Virus record (IMG/VR): IMGVR_UViG_3300034104_003388
Location: 1-29,684 of that record
Origin: a virus
Strand: one strand, 5' to 3'
DNA: 29,684 nt
How positions within the stretch are numbered: position 1 is the first letter of the stretch; every line of letters starts with the position of its first letter. Made by a program: the position numbers and the translations under genes. Under the pieces are notes generated by a model. The model ran no database searches. It saw only the letters and a list, made by a program, of their open reading frames with translations, and was not told where the DNA came from. Below, one piece after another: positions 21,455 to 28,566 of the stretch.

Positions 21455-21976
21455 TTATTCTGTCTCGTCCTCAAGATAATTTATCTTCATAGATCTTGGT
21501 TCAGTAAAATCCCAGGTCTTACTTTCAAACTCTTTGGTCATATCATCAACCTCCTCTTTTGTCCAAATGGGTGCAAACATAGGACGGTATCTTAATGGTT
21601 TGTCTTTACATTCTTCCCACTCATTAACTCTTTTGGTTACATCTTCAACAAAGTTTTTTTCTTTATTGTATTTAACCCAGTCTCTGTAATCATCCTCGGA
21701 TTTAATAAACATAACATCACCATAGTTTTCAAACTCCATTTCAGGAAATTCTAAATTGGGATTATTGGTATAAACATCAACAATACCGTTGTCACCGTAA
21801 TATGAATCACAAAGTTCTCTTAAAGAATATAAACTACTTGGTCTTTCTTCCCAGACACTACCAAACTGACGAACAGAACAGATATACAAATACCCATCTT
21901 CGTATGATTGTATTTTATTCTCAATTTTATTTCGTAATGAAATAAGTTCGTCCATTGTTAGGTTATCTAAATTCAT
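21455..21976 (-). CDS. Hypothetical protein (173 aa)
   Basis: Begins MNLDNLTMDELISLRNKIEN, a helix typical of small phage regulators, followed by an alpha/beta region rich in Tyr and Glu (FPEMEFENYGDVMFIKSEDD) and a Pro/Trp stretch (RYRPMFAPIWTKEEVDDM). No recognised family. Overlaps the upstream gene by four bases. Confidence 0.6.
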   Translation of the reverse strand: MNLDNLTMDELISLRNKIENKIQSYEDGYLYICSVRQFGSVWEERPSSLYSLRELCDSYYGDNGIVDVYTNNPNLEFPEMEFENYGDVMFIKSEDDYRDWVKYNKEKNFVEDVTKRVNEWEECKDKPLRYRPMFAPIWTKEEVDDMTKEFESKTWDFTEPRSMKINYLEDETE

Positions 21977-22221
21977 ATTATTTGTGAGCTATTTGCGTTT
22001 CTAATTAATCTAATTTTTTCAATTATTTCTTCAGGTGTTTCTTTAACATTAAAACCATCATTATGTGTTTTAACACCAATTGTGGTAAATTTTTCCATTT
22101 TAAATCCACCACCCTTACAATTCATTTTAGGTTTTTCTCCTTCATAGATATGTCCAATTTCATTTATGTTAATGTAAATAAAACCATCATCATTGTGTGA
22201 TGTTAATTTAATTATTTTCAT
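21973..22221 (-). CDS. Hypothetical protein (82 aa), beta-rich
   Basis: MKIIKLTSHNDDGFIYININ, then FTTIGVKTHNDGFNVKETPEEIIEKI: strands followed by one helix. The pattern recalls small FlbD-like/phage proteins (KLT...I.IN...I...VKE....I), but this is a weak resemblance. Overlaps the upstream gene by 14 bases. Confidence 0.55.
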   Translation of the reverse strand: MKIIKLTSHNDDGFIYININEIGHIYEGEKPKMNCKGGGFKMEKFTTIGVKTHNDGFNVKETPEEIIEKIRLIRNANSSQII

Positions 22222-22720
22222 ATAACCCGTCTTTTTCGTCGTTTTTCATCATTTCAACTAACTTAGCTTCTCTAATATACTTTCGTATAAGTTTGAATAT
22301 TTCTGTAATATCTGTAAATTCAGATACCGGACTATCCGTTCTTCCTGGAAGAAATATCAAAGTAAACCCGTGATTTGCCTCAAACTTTTCGGTAACTCTA
22401 ATTCCACAGATTTCAGTAATATAAACCCAAGGAAAGTTCCCTGATAGTTTAACATCAATACCAATTTTTTTCAATCTTTCAACAAATCTTGTGATTTTAT
22501 CACTGGTTAGTTTTGTTGGACTTTCAGTTTCCACGTAAGTTCCAAATTTAGTTTCTTTTGTTTTCATACTAGAATTTTTCCATTCTTTCCAAGTATCAAA
22601 ATCTTTAAGTTTTTCTAAAAACTCATCATCCATTTTTTTTGCTTGTTTAATTACATCTTCATATTCGTGCAAATTTAATTGCTCAACCAACCATTCTAGT
22701 GTTGTCTGTTTTACTTCCAT
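22208..22720 (-). CDS. Hypothetical protein (170 aa)
   Basis: ATG 22720. The N-terminal half is helical (MEVKQTTLEWLVEQLNLHEY, KKMDDEFLEKLKDFDTWKEW). The C-terminal half is alpha/beta with WVYITEICGIRVTEKFEANH and LIFLPGRTDSP. No family recognised; no membrane segment. Confidence 0.55.
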   Translation of the reverse strand: MEVKQTTLEWLVEQLNLHEYEDVIKQAKKMDDEFLEKLKDFDTWKEWKNSSMKTKETKFGTYVETESPTKLTSDKITRFVERLKKIGIDVKLSGNFPWVYITEICGIRVTEKFEANHGFTLIFLPGRTDSPVSEFTDITEIFKLIRKYIREAKLVEMMKNDEKDGLYENN

Positions 22721-22726
22721 AATTTT

Positions 22727-22996
22727 TTATTTTAATAATTCCAAAAATATTATCACAATAATAGACCCTAACAAATATCCAAGTCCCGAAAATAGTGCTA
22801 ATGTTAATCTTTCTTTCCAAGTTTTTGATTCAACCATAAATCCAACAAATGGTAGTGACAAAAATGGTCCAATGAACGCAAAAAACATCATACCAGGATA
22901 GTGTTTATCTGCAACCACTGTTATATAAAAAGTACTACCAATCTCTAATATAAGAGCTGAAAAAAATACAATCAAATATTTTTTAAACATTAACAT
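22727..22996 (-). CDS. Three-helix membrane protein (89 aa)
   Basis: ATG 22996 (a second ATG six bases on is possible). Hydrophobic segments near 6-27, 36-55 and 66-87 (LIVFFSALILEIGSTFYITV, MMFFAFIGPFLSLPFVGFMV, LALFSGLGYLLGSIIVIIFL). The order suggests a small integral membrane protein. Overlaps the upstream gene by 14 bases. Function unknown. Confidence 0.6.
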   Translation of the reverse strand: MLMFKKYLIVFFSALILEIGSTFYITVVADKHYPGMMFFAFIGPFLSLPFVGFMVESKTWKERLTLALFSGLGYLLGSIIVIIFLELLK

Positions 22997-23171
22997 TACT
23001 TTTTATAGATCCATAACATTCTAACTTCGTATTTGTAACATTCCACAAATCTTTTTTTCCTTCCGTCATATGACAATTGTGTTTTTTACCGGTTCTGTCG
23101 GCAAAATCAACAATCATATCATTATGACGATTACGAATAAAGTGGGGACATTCTTTACAGGGTTTTGTCAT
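22983..23171 (-). CDS. Small Cys-rich protein, DUF6283-like
   Basis: 62 residues. KPCKECPHF (C5, C8) at the N-terminus, then HNCHMTEG (C33) and LECYGS (C52). The arrangement PCxxCP ... CHxT ... CxG resembles the DUF6283 group of small phage and bacterial proteins. A metal or Fe-S site is plausible. Function unknown. Confidence 0.6.
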   Translation of the reverse strand: MTKPCKECPHFIRNRHNDMIVDFADRTGKKHNCHMTEGKKDLWNVTNTKLECYGSIKSNVNV

Positions 23172-23610
23172 TCTCTACAATTTCAATTAGTTTTGTTAGA
23201 CAAGTAAGTTCTGCTTCTTCATATGACCTATATAGTTCAGAATATTGACCTATATTATTTTCCCAACCCCACTCTTGTTCTGTTAAATCTTTTGGGTTTC
23301 CATAAAATGTGTTATACGTATAAACAAATTTAGGTTCTGTAGTACAATCTGTTAATACTTCAGGAAATATTTGATACTTCTCTCTAAACCATCTAAATAC
23401 TTGTGAGAATGTTGGTGCTGAAATATAGTGTTCAGGTATCTCTGAATTTTTACAAGTTCTATATCCTGTTAACAAATATTGTTCATTATCATCAACCATA
23501 ATAGGTCTGATTTCGGCAGATTCTTTTTGATAAAAACCAAAACAAGGTTCATCAAATCTAATTGCTTTTAATCTTAATGCTCTATCATAAGGTACAAATT
23601 CTTTTTCCAT
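23155..23610 (-). CDS. Conserved hypothetical protein of Bacteroidetes phages (151 aa)
   Basis: EFVPYDRALRLKAIRFDEPC (4-23), then APTFSQVFRWFREKYQI and YEEAELTCLTKLIEIVEN at the C-terminus. I recognise this combination as a frequent protein of unknown function in Bacteroidetes phages and mobile elements. ATG 23610 is four bases after TACCTTTG, so the start is firm. First gene of the unit that ends with the methyltransferase at 20667. Confidence 0.75.
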   Translation of the reverse strand: MEKEFVPYDRALRLKAIRFDEPCFGFYQKESAEIRPIMVDDNEQYLLTGYRTCKNSEIPEHYISAPTFSQVFRWFREKYQIFPEVLTDCTTEPKFVYTYNTFYGNPKDLTEQEWGWENNIGQYSELYRSYEEAELTCLTKLIEIVENDKTL

Positions 23611-23614
23611 AAGA

Positions 23615-23645
23615 CAAAGGTAAGAAACTAATTTGAATTAAACAA
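23615..23645 (-). promoter_or_regulatory. Bacteroidetes-type promoter for 23610 operon
   Basis: TTG (23645-23643), 20 bases, TACCTTTG (23622-23615), four bases to the ATG: a leaderless configuration. Confidence 0.75.
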
Positions 23646-23646
23646 A

Positions 23647-24879
23647 TTATTTTTTGAAATTGTAGGAAGTTTCTATTGGTCTTTTACCATATCTTTTTTC
23701 TATAAGTTTCTGGTGTAAATCCCAATCTAATATAGATTCATTTGTTTGTTCTTTTTCATCTGGTATTAAAGAATAAACTTTTGATATTCTTTTAATTAGT
23801 TTTGTTGCAACATAATTAAATCTTTCGCATTCATCTTTGAAAAAGTCCATCTCTCTATCAGCGTATTTTGTAACGTGGTTCTGATATTTTTTAAGAAGTT
23901 TTGATTTATCTTCTGATGGTGCTCTTCCGCCAAAAAGTTGTGATAAAGGACCTATTTTTGAAAAAATCTTTTCTTCGTGTGACAAAATAAAACTTTCAAA
24001 AAATTCTAGTTTAAGATTTGATAAATTAATATAAACTAATTCTAAAACCATTTTTATATTTTCTTCAGGTGAGTTTTCTTTTGGGTTTTCTCCGGCATAT
24101 TCAAGTAGTGCAAATACTCTATCCATTTGATCATATAAACCTTGAATCAAGTATTCAAATGAAAAGTTTTGTATTCTTTTTAATTCTTTAATAACTTCGT
24201 CTTCCATCAAAAATTCATAAAACTTTTCTTTTGTTATCCCATTTTGTACCATTCTTGATGCCACTTCTGTTGGTCTAACAACATTTTCTTCGTTCTGGAT
24301 AAAATAACTATATCTCATAAATTCACTTATAATTGGTATTCCAAAATTTAACTTTCCAGAAGAATATGATTGATAATCGGCGGTATCACCGGCCAAACCT
24401 TTTGATTTTTTACTTCTTCTAAATCTGTGCATTAATTCGTGAGCCATTATAGAAGTATTATGTGTTTTCTGTTCAATAAAAACCATATATAAATCATTTG
24501 GTTGCCAACCTTCTGGCACAACAAAATTAATATATAAATCTATTGTTGATGTTTCTTTATTTAATTGCATCATTATTCCTTCATCAAATTCAAATTCATT
24601 TCCAACACCCATTGCGGCAATTACAGGTTCAGTACCTTCGTAATCTTCTAGTTCATCAACTTTAACAAAAAAATTTAAATTTGTAAAATTTATATCAGAA
24701 ACAGTTAAATCAATTTTAATATCTTTAAAAAAATATTCTTCTTTATCGGTTTGTTTTATTTCTTTTAATTTATCTTTAACAATGTTATACAATACTCTAG
24801 CTTCGTTTAGAATATTTTCTGGAACTCCAACGGCTTCTTTGATAAGTCTTAATTGATTTTCTGTGATAATGATTTTCAT
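23647..24879 (-). CDS. Putative zinc metallopeptidase (HELMH)
   Basis: 410 residues. MKIIITENQLRLIKEA at the N-terminus is a motif seen in many phage proteins. MAHELMHRFRRS contains the zinc-protease signature HExxH (H147, E148, H151), and a plausible third ligand E205 lies in VRPTEVASRM. The region after 220 is mainly helical. The zincin fold is inferred from these features. Target unknown: a virion-associated or intracellular protease is possible. It is the last gene of the unit starting at 26922. Confidence 0.7.
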   Translation of the reverse strand: MKIIITENQLRLIKEAVGVPENILNEARVLYNIVKDKLKEIKQTDKEEYFFKDIKIDLTVSDINFTNLNFFVKVDELEDYEGTEPVIAAMGVGNEFEFDEGIMMQLNKETSTIDLYINFVVPEGWQPNDLYMVFIEQKTHNTSIMAHELMHRFRRSKKSKGLAGDTADYQSYSSGKLNFGIPIISEFMRYSYFIQNEENVVRPTEVASRMVQNGITKEKFYEFLMEDEVIKELKRIQNFSFEYLIQGLYDQMDRVFALLEYAGENPKENSPEENIKMVLELVYINLSNLKLEFFESFILSHEEKIFSKIGPLSQLFGGRAPSEDKSKLLKKYQNHVTKYADREMDFFKDECERFNYVATKLIKRISKVYSLIPDEKEQTNESILDWDLHQKLIEKRYGKRPIETSYNFKK

Positions 24880-24905
24880 AATAATAAATATATTGGAGTT
24901 GTGAT

Positions 24906-25559
24906 TTAACCCACAACACCAACTAAATCATCTAGGTGGTGATCTCCAGACATATCTGACCCTACTGGTCTTTTATCCATAATTTTAATTATTTCATCAA
25001 TACTATATGGGTCTAGTCCGTTTCCATCAACACCAACATCCATTTTTTTACCATTACCAAATTTAGCTTCTCGTCCAAGATGTACGTGTCCGTGTAAATG
25101 GATAACACCTTTATTTAGACCGTGCCAGCTTTGTAATGGATAATGACATAATACGAAATTTTTCCCTTCAATATTCACTTCTAAATAGTGTTGAACACTT
25201 AAAAATCGTCCTTGAATAAAATCTCTATTTTTTTCTATACTTGTATCATGATTTCCTAATATAAGATGAATGTTTTGGCAAACCAATCTATCTAGGAATA
25301 ATCCGATATTCTCAAAACCCCCAAATGAAACATCACCTAACATTATTAGTGTGTCGTCTTGTCCTACCATATTGTTAATACCGTCAATAAGTCTTTCGTT
25401 CATTTGTTCAATAGTTTCAAAATCCCTTACCGAATCAATTGGTATTTCACCATCTTGAGTTCTCCAGTTTGTTACTCCTCGCACAATATTTTTGTGACCG
25501 TAGTGAGTATCACTTACTATGAATGCTTTTCCTTTTGTTTCTAATGTTTTAAATTTCAT
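24906..25559 (-). CDS. Calcineurin-like metallophosphoesterase
   Basis: 217 residues with all five metallophosphoesterase motifs: SDTHYGHKN (D17, H19), MLGDVSF (D76), LGNHD (N103-H104-D105), LCHYP (H139) and HGHVH (H158, H160). The length is that of small single-domain members that act on phosphodiesters or phosphomonoesters. The C-terminal 25 residues (GSDMSGDHHLDDLVGVVG) are an extra His/Asp-rich tail. It lies in one unit with a P-loop kinase and a TKWC protein; a role in nucleic-acid or nucleotide end processing is possible (inference). Confidence 0.88.
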   Translation of the reverse strand: MKFKTLETKGKAFIVSDTHYGHKNIVRGVTNWRTQDGEIPIDSVRDFETIEQMNERLIDGINNMVGQDDTLIMLGDVSFGGFENIGLFLDRLVCQNIHLILGNHDTSIEKNRDFIQGRFLSVQHYLEVNIEGKNFVLCHYPLQSWHGLNKGVIHLHGHVHLGREAKFGNGKKMDVGVDGNGLDPYSIDEIIKIMDKRPVGSDMSGDHHLDDLVGVVG

Positions 25560-25570
25560 AATTTTATTTT

Positions 25571-26521
25571 TTAAGGTAAATCATCACCATCATAATTAAT
25601 ACTTACTATTGGGTAATCACTAATTCTTCTTAGTGGAACATTTGTATCAATTACAATTTCATTACTTGGTTCTAATGGTAATCCATACGGTTCAGATGTC
25701 CACGTGCTATTATAACGATTGTTATCCATTAAACTTCTTATTCTGTCAACTACGTTTGAATAGTCAGTTGTTCCGCTATTGCCTTGGTGAATATTAATTA
25801 TATCTGAAATAGAAACCGGTTTATTTCTGGTTTCACCATAAATTAAATCAATGGTTCTTTCATTTTTTTGTAATTCTTTTCTAATCTTTAAAAAGATTTC
25901 ATCCGGAATCCAATCTATAAACATTGGACTAACCTCACTATCGTCTGCGGTCCAAGCTTGGAATTTATCATCACCGTAATCTCTTGAAAACGCAACTTTA
26001 GTATCAATTTTTTTATTAATACAATAAACTAACCTATGTGTTTTTAGATATCTATCCCAATATCTTTCTTGTGTTGTACACCATTTTGTATTTGATCCGT
26101 AAACTCTTGACGCCTCAAAACTTAAAGGTGTTAATACTAACCAGGTATCATCTTCGTGTATTTTCAAAATTTGTTTTTCAACTTCTTTTTGTTTTTCAAT
26201 ATCTTCAGCAATCTTAACTTGTTCGTGTAATTCAAGAAAATTGTTATATTTACTAATGTCTTTTTCTTTTATTCTGTTAGCTCTTGAATGTCTTTCAAAT
26301 TCATTTAAAACTTCAATTTCATTTGAACCGAACAAAGATACTCCAAGATAGCCTTTAAGTTCATCTAGGTTTGGACTGTAATATTGATTATCTCTTTTAA
26401 AATTTTTAATTAAAAAATCAGTATACTTGTAAGTACCGGTCGGGTCCAATGATGTTATAATATCAATTAACGATACATTCAAATCTGGATGTTGTTCTTT
26501 TAGTTTGTCTAATCTACTCAT
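25571..26521 (-). CDS. TKWC-family phage protein, paralogue C
   Basis: 316 residues. N-terminal DPTGTYKYTDFLIKNFK (26-42), linker KEKDISKYNNFLELHEQ (85-101), core IHEDDTWLVLTPLSFEASRV (121-140) followed by YGSNTKWCTTQ (141-151; T145 K146 W147 C148), strand LVYCINKKIDTKVAF and the acidic motif FQAWTADDSEV. The last 100 residues are unique. ATG 26521 shares ATGA with the stop of the P-loop kinase gene, so the two are co-translated. Enzyme class unknown. Confidence 0.65.
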   Translation of the reverse strand: MSRLDKLKEQHPDLNVSLIDIITSLDPTGTYKYTDFLIKNFKRDNQYYSPNLDELKGYLGVSLFGSNEIEVLNEFERHSRANRIKEKDISKYNNFLELHEQVKIAEDIEKQKEVEKQILKIHEDDTWLVLTPLSFEASRVYGSNTKWCTTQERYWDRYLKTHRLVYCINKKIDTKVAFSRDYGDDKFQAWTADDSEVSPMFIDWIPDEIFLKIRKELQKNERTIDLIYGETRNKPVSISDIINIHQGNSGTTDYSNVVDRIRSLMDNNRYNSTWTSEPYGLPLEPSNEIVIDTNVPLRRISDYPIVSINYDGDDLP

Positions 26522-26922
26522 AATTTATACTCAAAACGATTTTTCATTTGTTCTATTTTATCTTCTGGAACATTATGTTCGTTTGTTCCTCCGTGTCTGT
26601 TTTCAACAATTACAGTGAAAACTTTATATCCATATTTTTTTGCCAATTCAAAATATGGTTCCATTTCCCACTCCTGGGTAAACGTGTTTGAAACAACAAT
26701 CTTATCTACATTAACTTGTAATCCGTCTGATGACATCCAAGCACCAGTTTGTGCTCTACAATATTCGTGGGCCAATTTAATTTTTGAACCATCAAAATTA
26801 TAATTACCTTCACCATCCATAAAATACTGATCAGCTTCAATATGTATTCCACCCAATGTTTTAGCAAATGTTGATTTTCCAGATCCTGGGATTCCTCTAA
26901 CGATGTATAATATTTTTTCCAT
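26518..26922 (-). CDS. P-loop nucleotide/polynucleotide kinase-like protein
   Basis: 134 residues: Walker A GIPGSGKST (10-18), EADQYF near 29-34, and the C-terminal ENRHGGTNEHNVPEDKIEQM segment. This matches the small AAA_33/N4BP2-type kinase family, which is related to the 5'-kinase domain of T4 polynucleotide kinase. It would phosphorylate a nucleic-acid end or a small substrate; the substrate is not shown by the sequence. ATG 26922 is four bases after TAATTTTG, so the start is firm. Confidence 0.82.
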   Translation of the reverse strand: MEKILYIVRGIPGSGKSTFAKTLGGIHIEADQYFMDGEGNYNFDGSKIKLAHEYCRAQTGAWMSSDGLQVNVDKIVVSNTFTQEWEMEPYFELAKKYGYKVFTVIVENRHGGTNEHNVPEDKIEQMKNRFEYKL

Positions 26923-26926
26923 ATCA

Positions 26927-26957
26927 CAAAATTAAGAAATAAACTTTAATAAAACAA
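26927..26957 (-). promoter_or_regulatory. Bacteroidetes-type promoter for kinase/TKWC operon
   Basis: TTG (26957-26955), 20 bases, TAATTTTG (26934-26927), four bases to ATG 26922. The -33 box is in the T-rich tail of the terminator 26960-26985. Confidence 0.75.
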
Positions 26958-26959
26958 GA

Positions 26960-26985
26960 AAAAGGAACCATTTCTGATTCCTTTT
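26960..26985 (-). terminator. Intrinsic terminator after the 27047 gene
   Basis: Stem AAAAGGAA/TTCCTTTT (26985-26978 with 26967-26960), 10-base loop with two further possible pairs, T-rich tail. It precedes the kinase promoter directly. Confidence 0.72.
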
Positions 26986-26993
26986 AATTTGGG

Positions 26994-27010
26994 ACGACAT
27001 TGAATGTCGT
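26994..27010 (-). other. Small hairpin in 3' untranslated region
   Basis: ACGACAT/ATGTCGT with a 3-base loop (7 bp), between the stop of the 27047 gene and its terminator. It is not followed by a T-run, so it is not itself a terminator. It could be a protein-binding or stability element. Confidence 0.4.
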
Positions 27011-27046
27011 ATCTCTCCACCACCTTATTTTGATAGAACAAGGAAA

Positions 27047-27319
27047 CTACTTTGTAACCAACGCCTCAATTTTACTTTTAACCTGTTCGGTTATTGATAT
27101 CTCTTTTGTATTTGTAACTATTATACAATCACCCAAAACTTTAGCTGGTATATTAACATAAAATGTATCTCCATTGAAAAATGATAAACTGTTTTTTAGT
27201 TCAACACTTGCTTGAGTCATTTTTAAAAATAATTTAAACTGGACTTGGTCCATAAAAGTTTCGTTTAGTAACTCGCCAAAAGTCTCGTGAAGTATTCTAA
27301 TGTTAAATCCTTGTTTCAT
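27047..27319 (-). CDS. Hypothetical protein (90 aa)
   Basis: ATG 27319 is set by the TATATTTG box four bases upstream. A longer frame to 27364 would include promoter and terminator sequence. Begins MKQGFNIRILHETFGELLNE; later FLKMTQASVELKNSL and a beta hairpin GDTFYVNIPAKVLGDCIIV. No family recognised. It is a monocistronic unit with its own terminator. Confidence 0.6.
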   Translation of the reverse strand: MKQGFNIRILHETFGELLNETFMDQVQFKLFLKMTQASVELKNSLSFFNGDTFYVNIPAKVLGDCIIVTNTKEISITEQVKSKIEALVTK

Positions 27320-27323
27320 ATTA

Positions 27324-27354
27324 CAAATATAATAAACTTTTTTATATAAAACAA
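27324..27354 (-). promoter_or_regulatory. Bacteroidetes-type promoter for 27319 gene
   Basis: TTG (27354-27352), 20 bases, TATATTTG (27331-27324), four bases to the ATG. The -33 element is in the T-tract of terminator 27356-27391. Confidence 0.75.
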
Positions 27355-27355
27355 A

Positions 27356-27391
27356 AAATCCCAAAAATTATTCTACTAACTCTTGGGATTT
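27356..27391 (-). terminator. Intrinsic terminator after the Nudix gene
   Basis: Stem AAATCCCAA/TTGGGATTT (9 bp, 27391-27383 with 27364-27356), 18-base loop, followed by TTTGTTTTAT. It is separated from the Nudix stop by 73 bases in which I see no further gene. Confidence 0.78.
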
Positions 27392-27464
27392 AATTTTTAC
27401 CGACAAAATAAGAAGGATATGTGGTTTTTTTGTGTTTAATAAATACTATAAAATTTACAAAAAG

Positions 27465-27881
27465 TCAAAAATTTTTTAAAATTTCCATCATAGTTTTTGT
27501 TTTTTTTGACTCTGGTAACTGATTTTTACTAAAATACCTACATTCTATATGTTCTTTTCCGTCTTTTGCTTTTTTTAAATTAGGAATTAGTTCTTTATCA
27601 GAATTAATACCATATACAAATATAATTTTAGTTTTTTCTGTTTTATTATTGATATAACTACTTAAAATTCCAACAAGTTTTAATTCATCCTTATTAACTT
27701 TTAAGTTTGTTTCTTCTTTAAATTCTCTAATTGCCGCATCAATAGGTAATTCATTTTCATTCATATGTCCAGAAGGTATGGACCATTCCAATGGTAATGA
27801 CTCATTTTTTGATCTCTTACAAAGTAGTATTTTGTTTTTATGTTTAACAACAACACCGGCTATTTTCTTTAATTCAGACAT
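27465..27881 (-). CDS. Nudix hydrolase
   Basis: 138 residues. Nudix box GHMNENELPIDAAIREFKEE (38-57): G38, E44, R52-E53, E56-E57, with Asn in place of the last Gly (ETNL). The preceding LLCKRSKNESLPLEWSIPSG is typical of MutT-like NTP or dinucleotide hydrolases. The substrate is unknown; possible roles are cleaning nucleotide pools or removing RNA caps. The gene is divergent from the DUF192 gene, with only 19 bases between the two start codons. Confidence 0.9.
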   Translation of the reverse strand: MSELKKIAGVVVKHKNKILLCKRSKNESLPLEWSIPSGHMNENELPIDAAIREFKEETNLKVNKDELKLVGILSSYINNKTEKTKIIFVYGINSDKELIPNLKKAKDGKEHIECRYFSKNQLPESKKTKTMMEILKNF

Positions 27882-27900
27882 AACATATATTTATATAAAT

Positions 27901-28248
27901 ATGGAGATTATACTTAATAATAATTTATTGAATGTAAAATGTGTGATGAATTCAAAAGACATTCAAAAAGGTATGATGAATAGAAAGTTTTCAAAAAATT
28001 TTGACGGAATGTTATTTCTTATGGATAATAAAGAACATTCATTCTGGATGAAAGATTGTATAATACCTTTGGACATTATCTTTATAAAGGACGATAGGGT
28101 TTCAAAAATCCACCATAGCTGCAAACCTTGTAAAGAAGAACCTTGTAAAAGATACAAAGGAAGTGGTGATATGGTGTTAGAAGTAAAGGGTGGTTTTTGT
28201 AAAGAATACGAAATTGAAGGTGGTGATATTGTTGCCTTTAACGCTTAG
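27901..28248 (+). CDS. DUF192 protein, sole plus-strand gene
   Basis: 115 residues from ATG 27901. A DUF192 core is seen: GMMNRKF (24-30), GMLFLMDNKEHSFWMKDCII (36-55), PLDIIFIKDDRVSKI (56-70), and a C-terminal VLEVKGGFCKEYEIEGGDIV. Three Cys lie between (HHSCKPCKEEPC), not usual in the family, possibly a metal or disulphide loop. There is no signal peptide, although many cellular DUF192 proteins have one. It overlaps the end of the DUF3310 gene by 11 bases (convergent). Function of the family is unknown. Confidence 0.85.
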   Translation: MEIILNNNLLNVKCVMNSKDIQKGMMNRKFSKNFDGMLFLMDNKEHSFWMKDCIIPLDIIFIKDDRVSKIHHSCKPCKEEPCKRYKGSGDMVLEVKGGFCKEYEIEGGDIVAFNA

Positions 28249-28465
28249 ACTTAAGTATTTCTATGTGATGTTGTAAATACCACAAGGCTTTTTCCAAATC
28301 TTGTAATTCTTTATCTGAGTCTTTCTTTCCAGCTCTTGATATATATTTTACAGTATTACCTAATGCAAAACCTAGATTCCAAGCATCAATCACTTTTATC
28401 GCTTCATATGGATTATTTTCTCCACCATAATGACTAGGGTGATTTACCTGTTCTTTATTTTCCAT
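28238..28465 (-). CDS. DUF3310 protein (75 aa)
   Basis: VNHPSHYGG (7-15), FALGNTVKYISRAGKKDSDK and DLEKALWYLQHHIEIL form the complete DUF3310 domain. The same domain is found in phage T7 gp1.7, described as a nucleotide kinase; whether small stand-alone versions share that activity is uncertain. It overlaps the 36-aa gene upstream by 11 bases and the DUF192 gene at its 3' end. Confidence 0.9.
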   Translation of the reverse strand: MENKEQVNHPSHYGGENNPYEAIKVIDAWNLGFALGNTVKYISRAGKKDSDKELQDLEKALWYLQHHIEILKSKR

Positions 28466-28565
28466 TTTTTTCTTTGATTTTGTTTACAATTTTTCTAATT
28501 TCTTTTCCTAATTCTTGGTCATTAGGTAATTTTTTTACTAACTCAATAAGTTCTTTTTCAGTCAT
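28455..28565 (-). CDS. Small charged protein (36 aa)
   Basis: ATG 28565, TAA at 28455-28457. MTEKELIELVKKLPNDQELG followed by KEIRKIVNKIKEK: one or two amphipathic helices. It overlaps DUF3310 and lies one base after the upstream stop. Function unknown. Confidence 0.5.
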   Translation of the reverse strand: MTEKELIELVKKLPNDQELGKEIRKIVNKIKEKNGK

Positions 28566-28566
28566 A

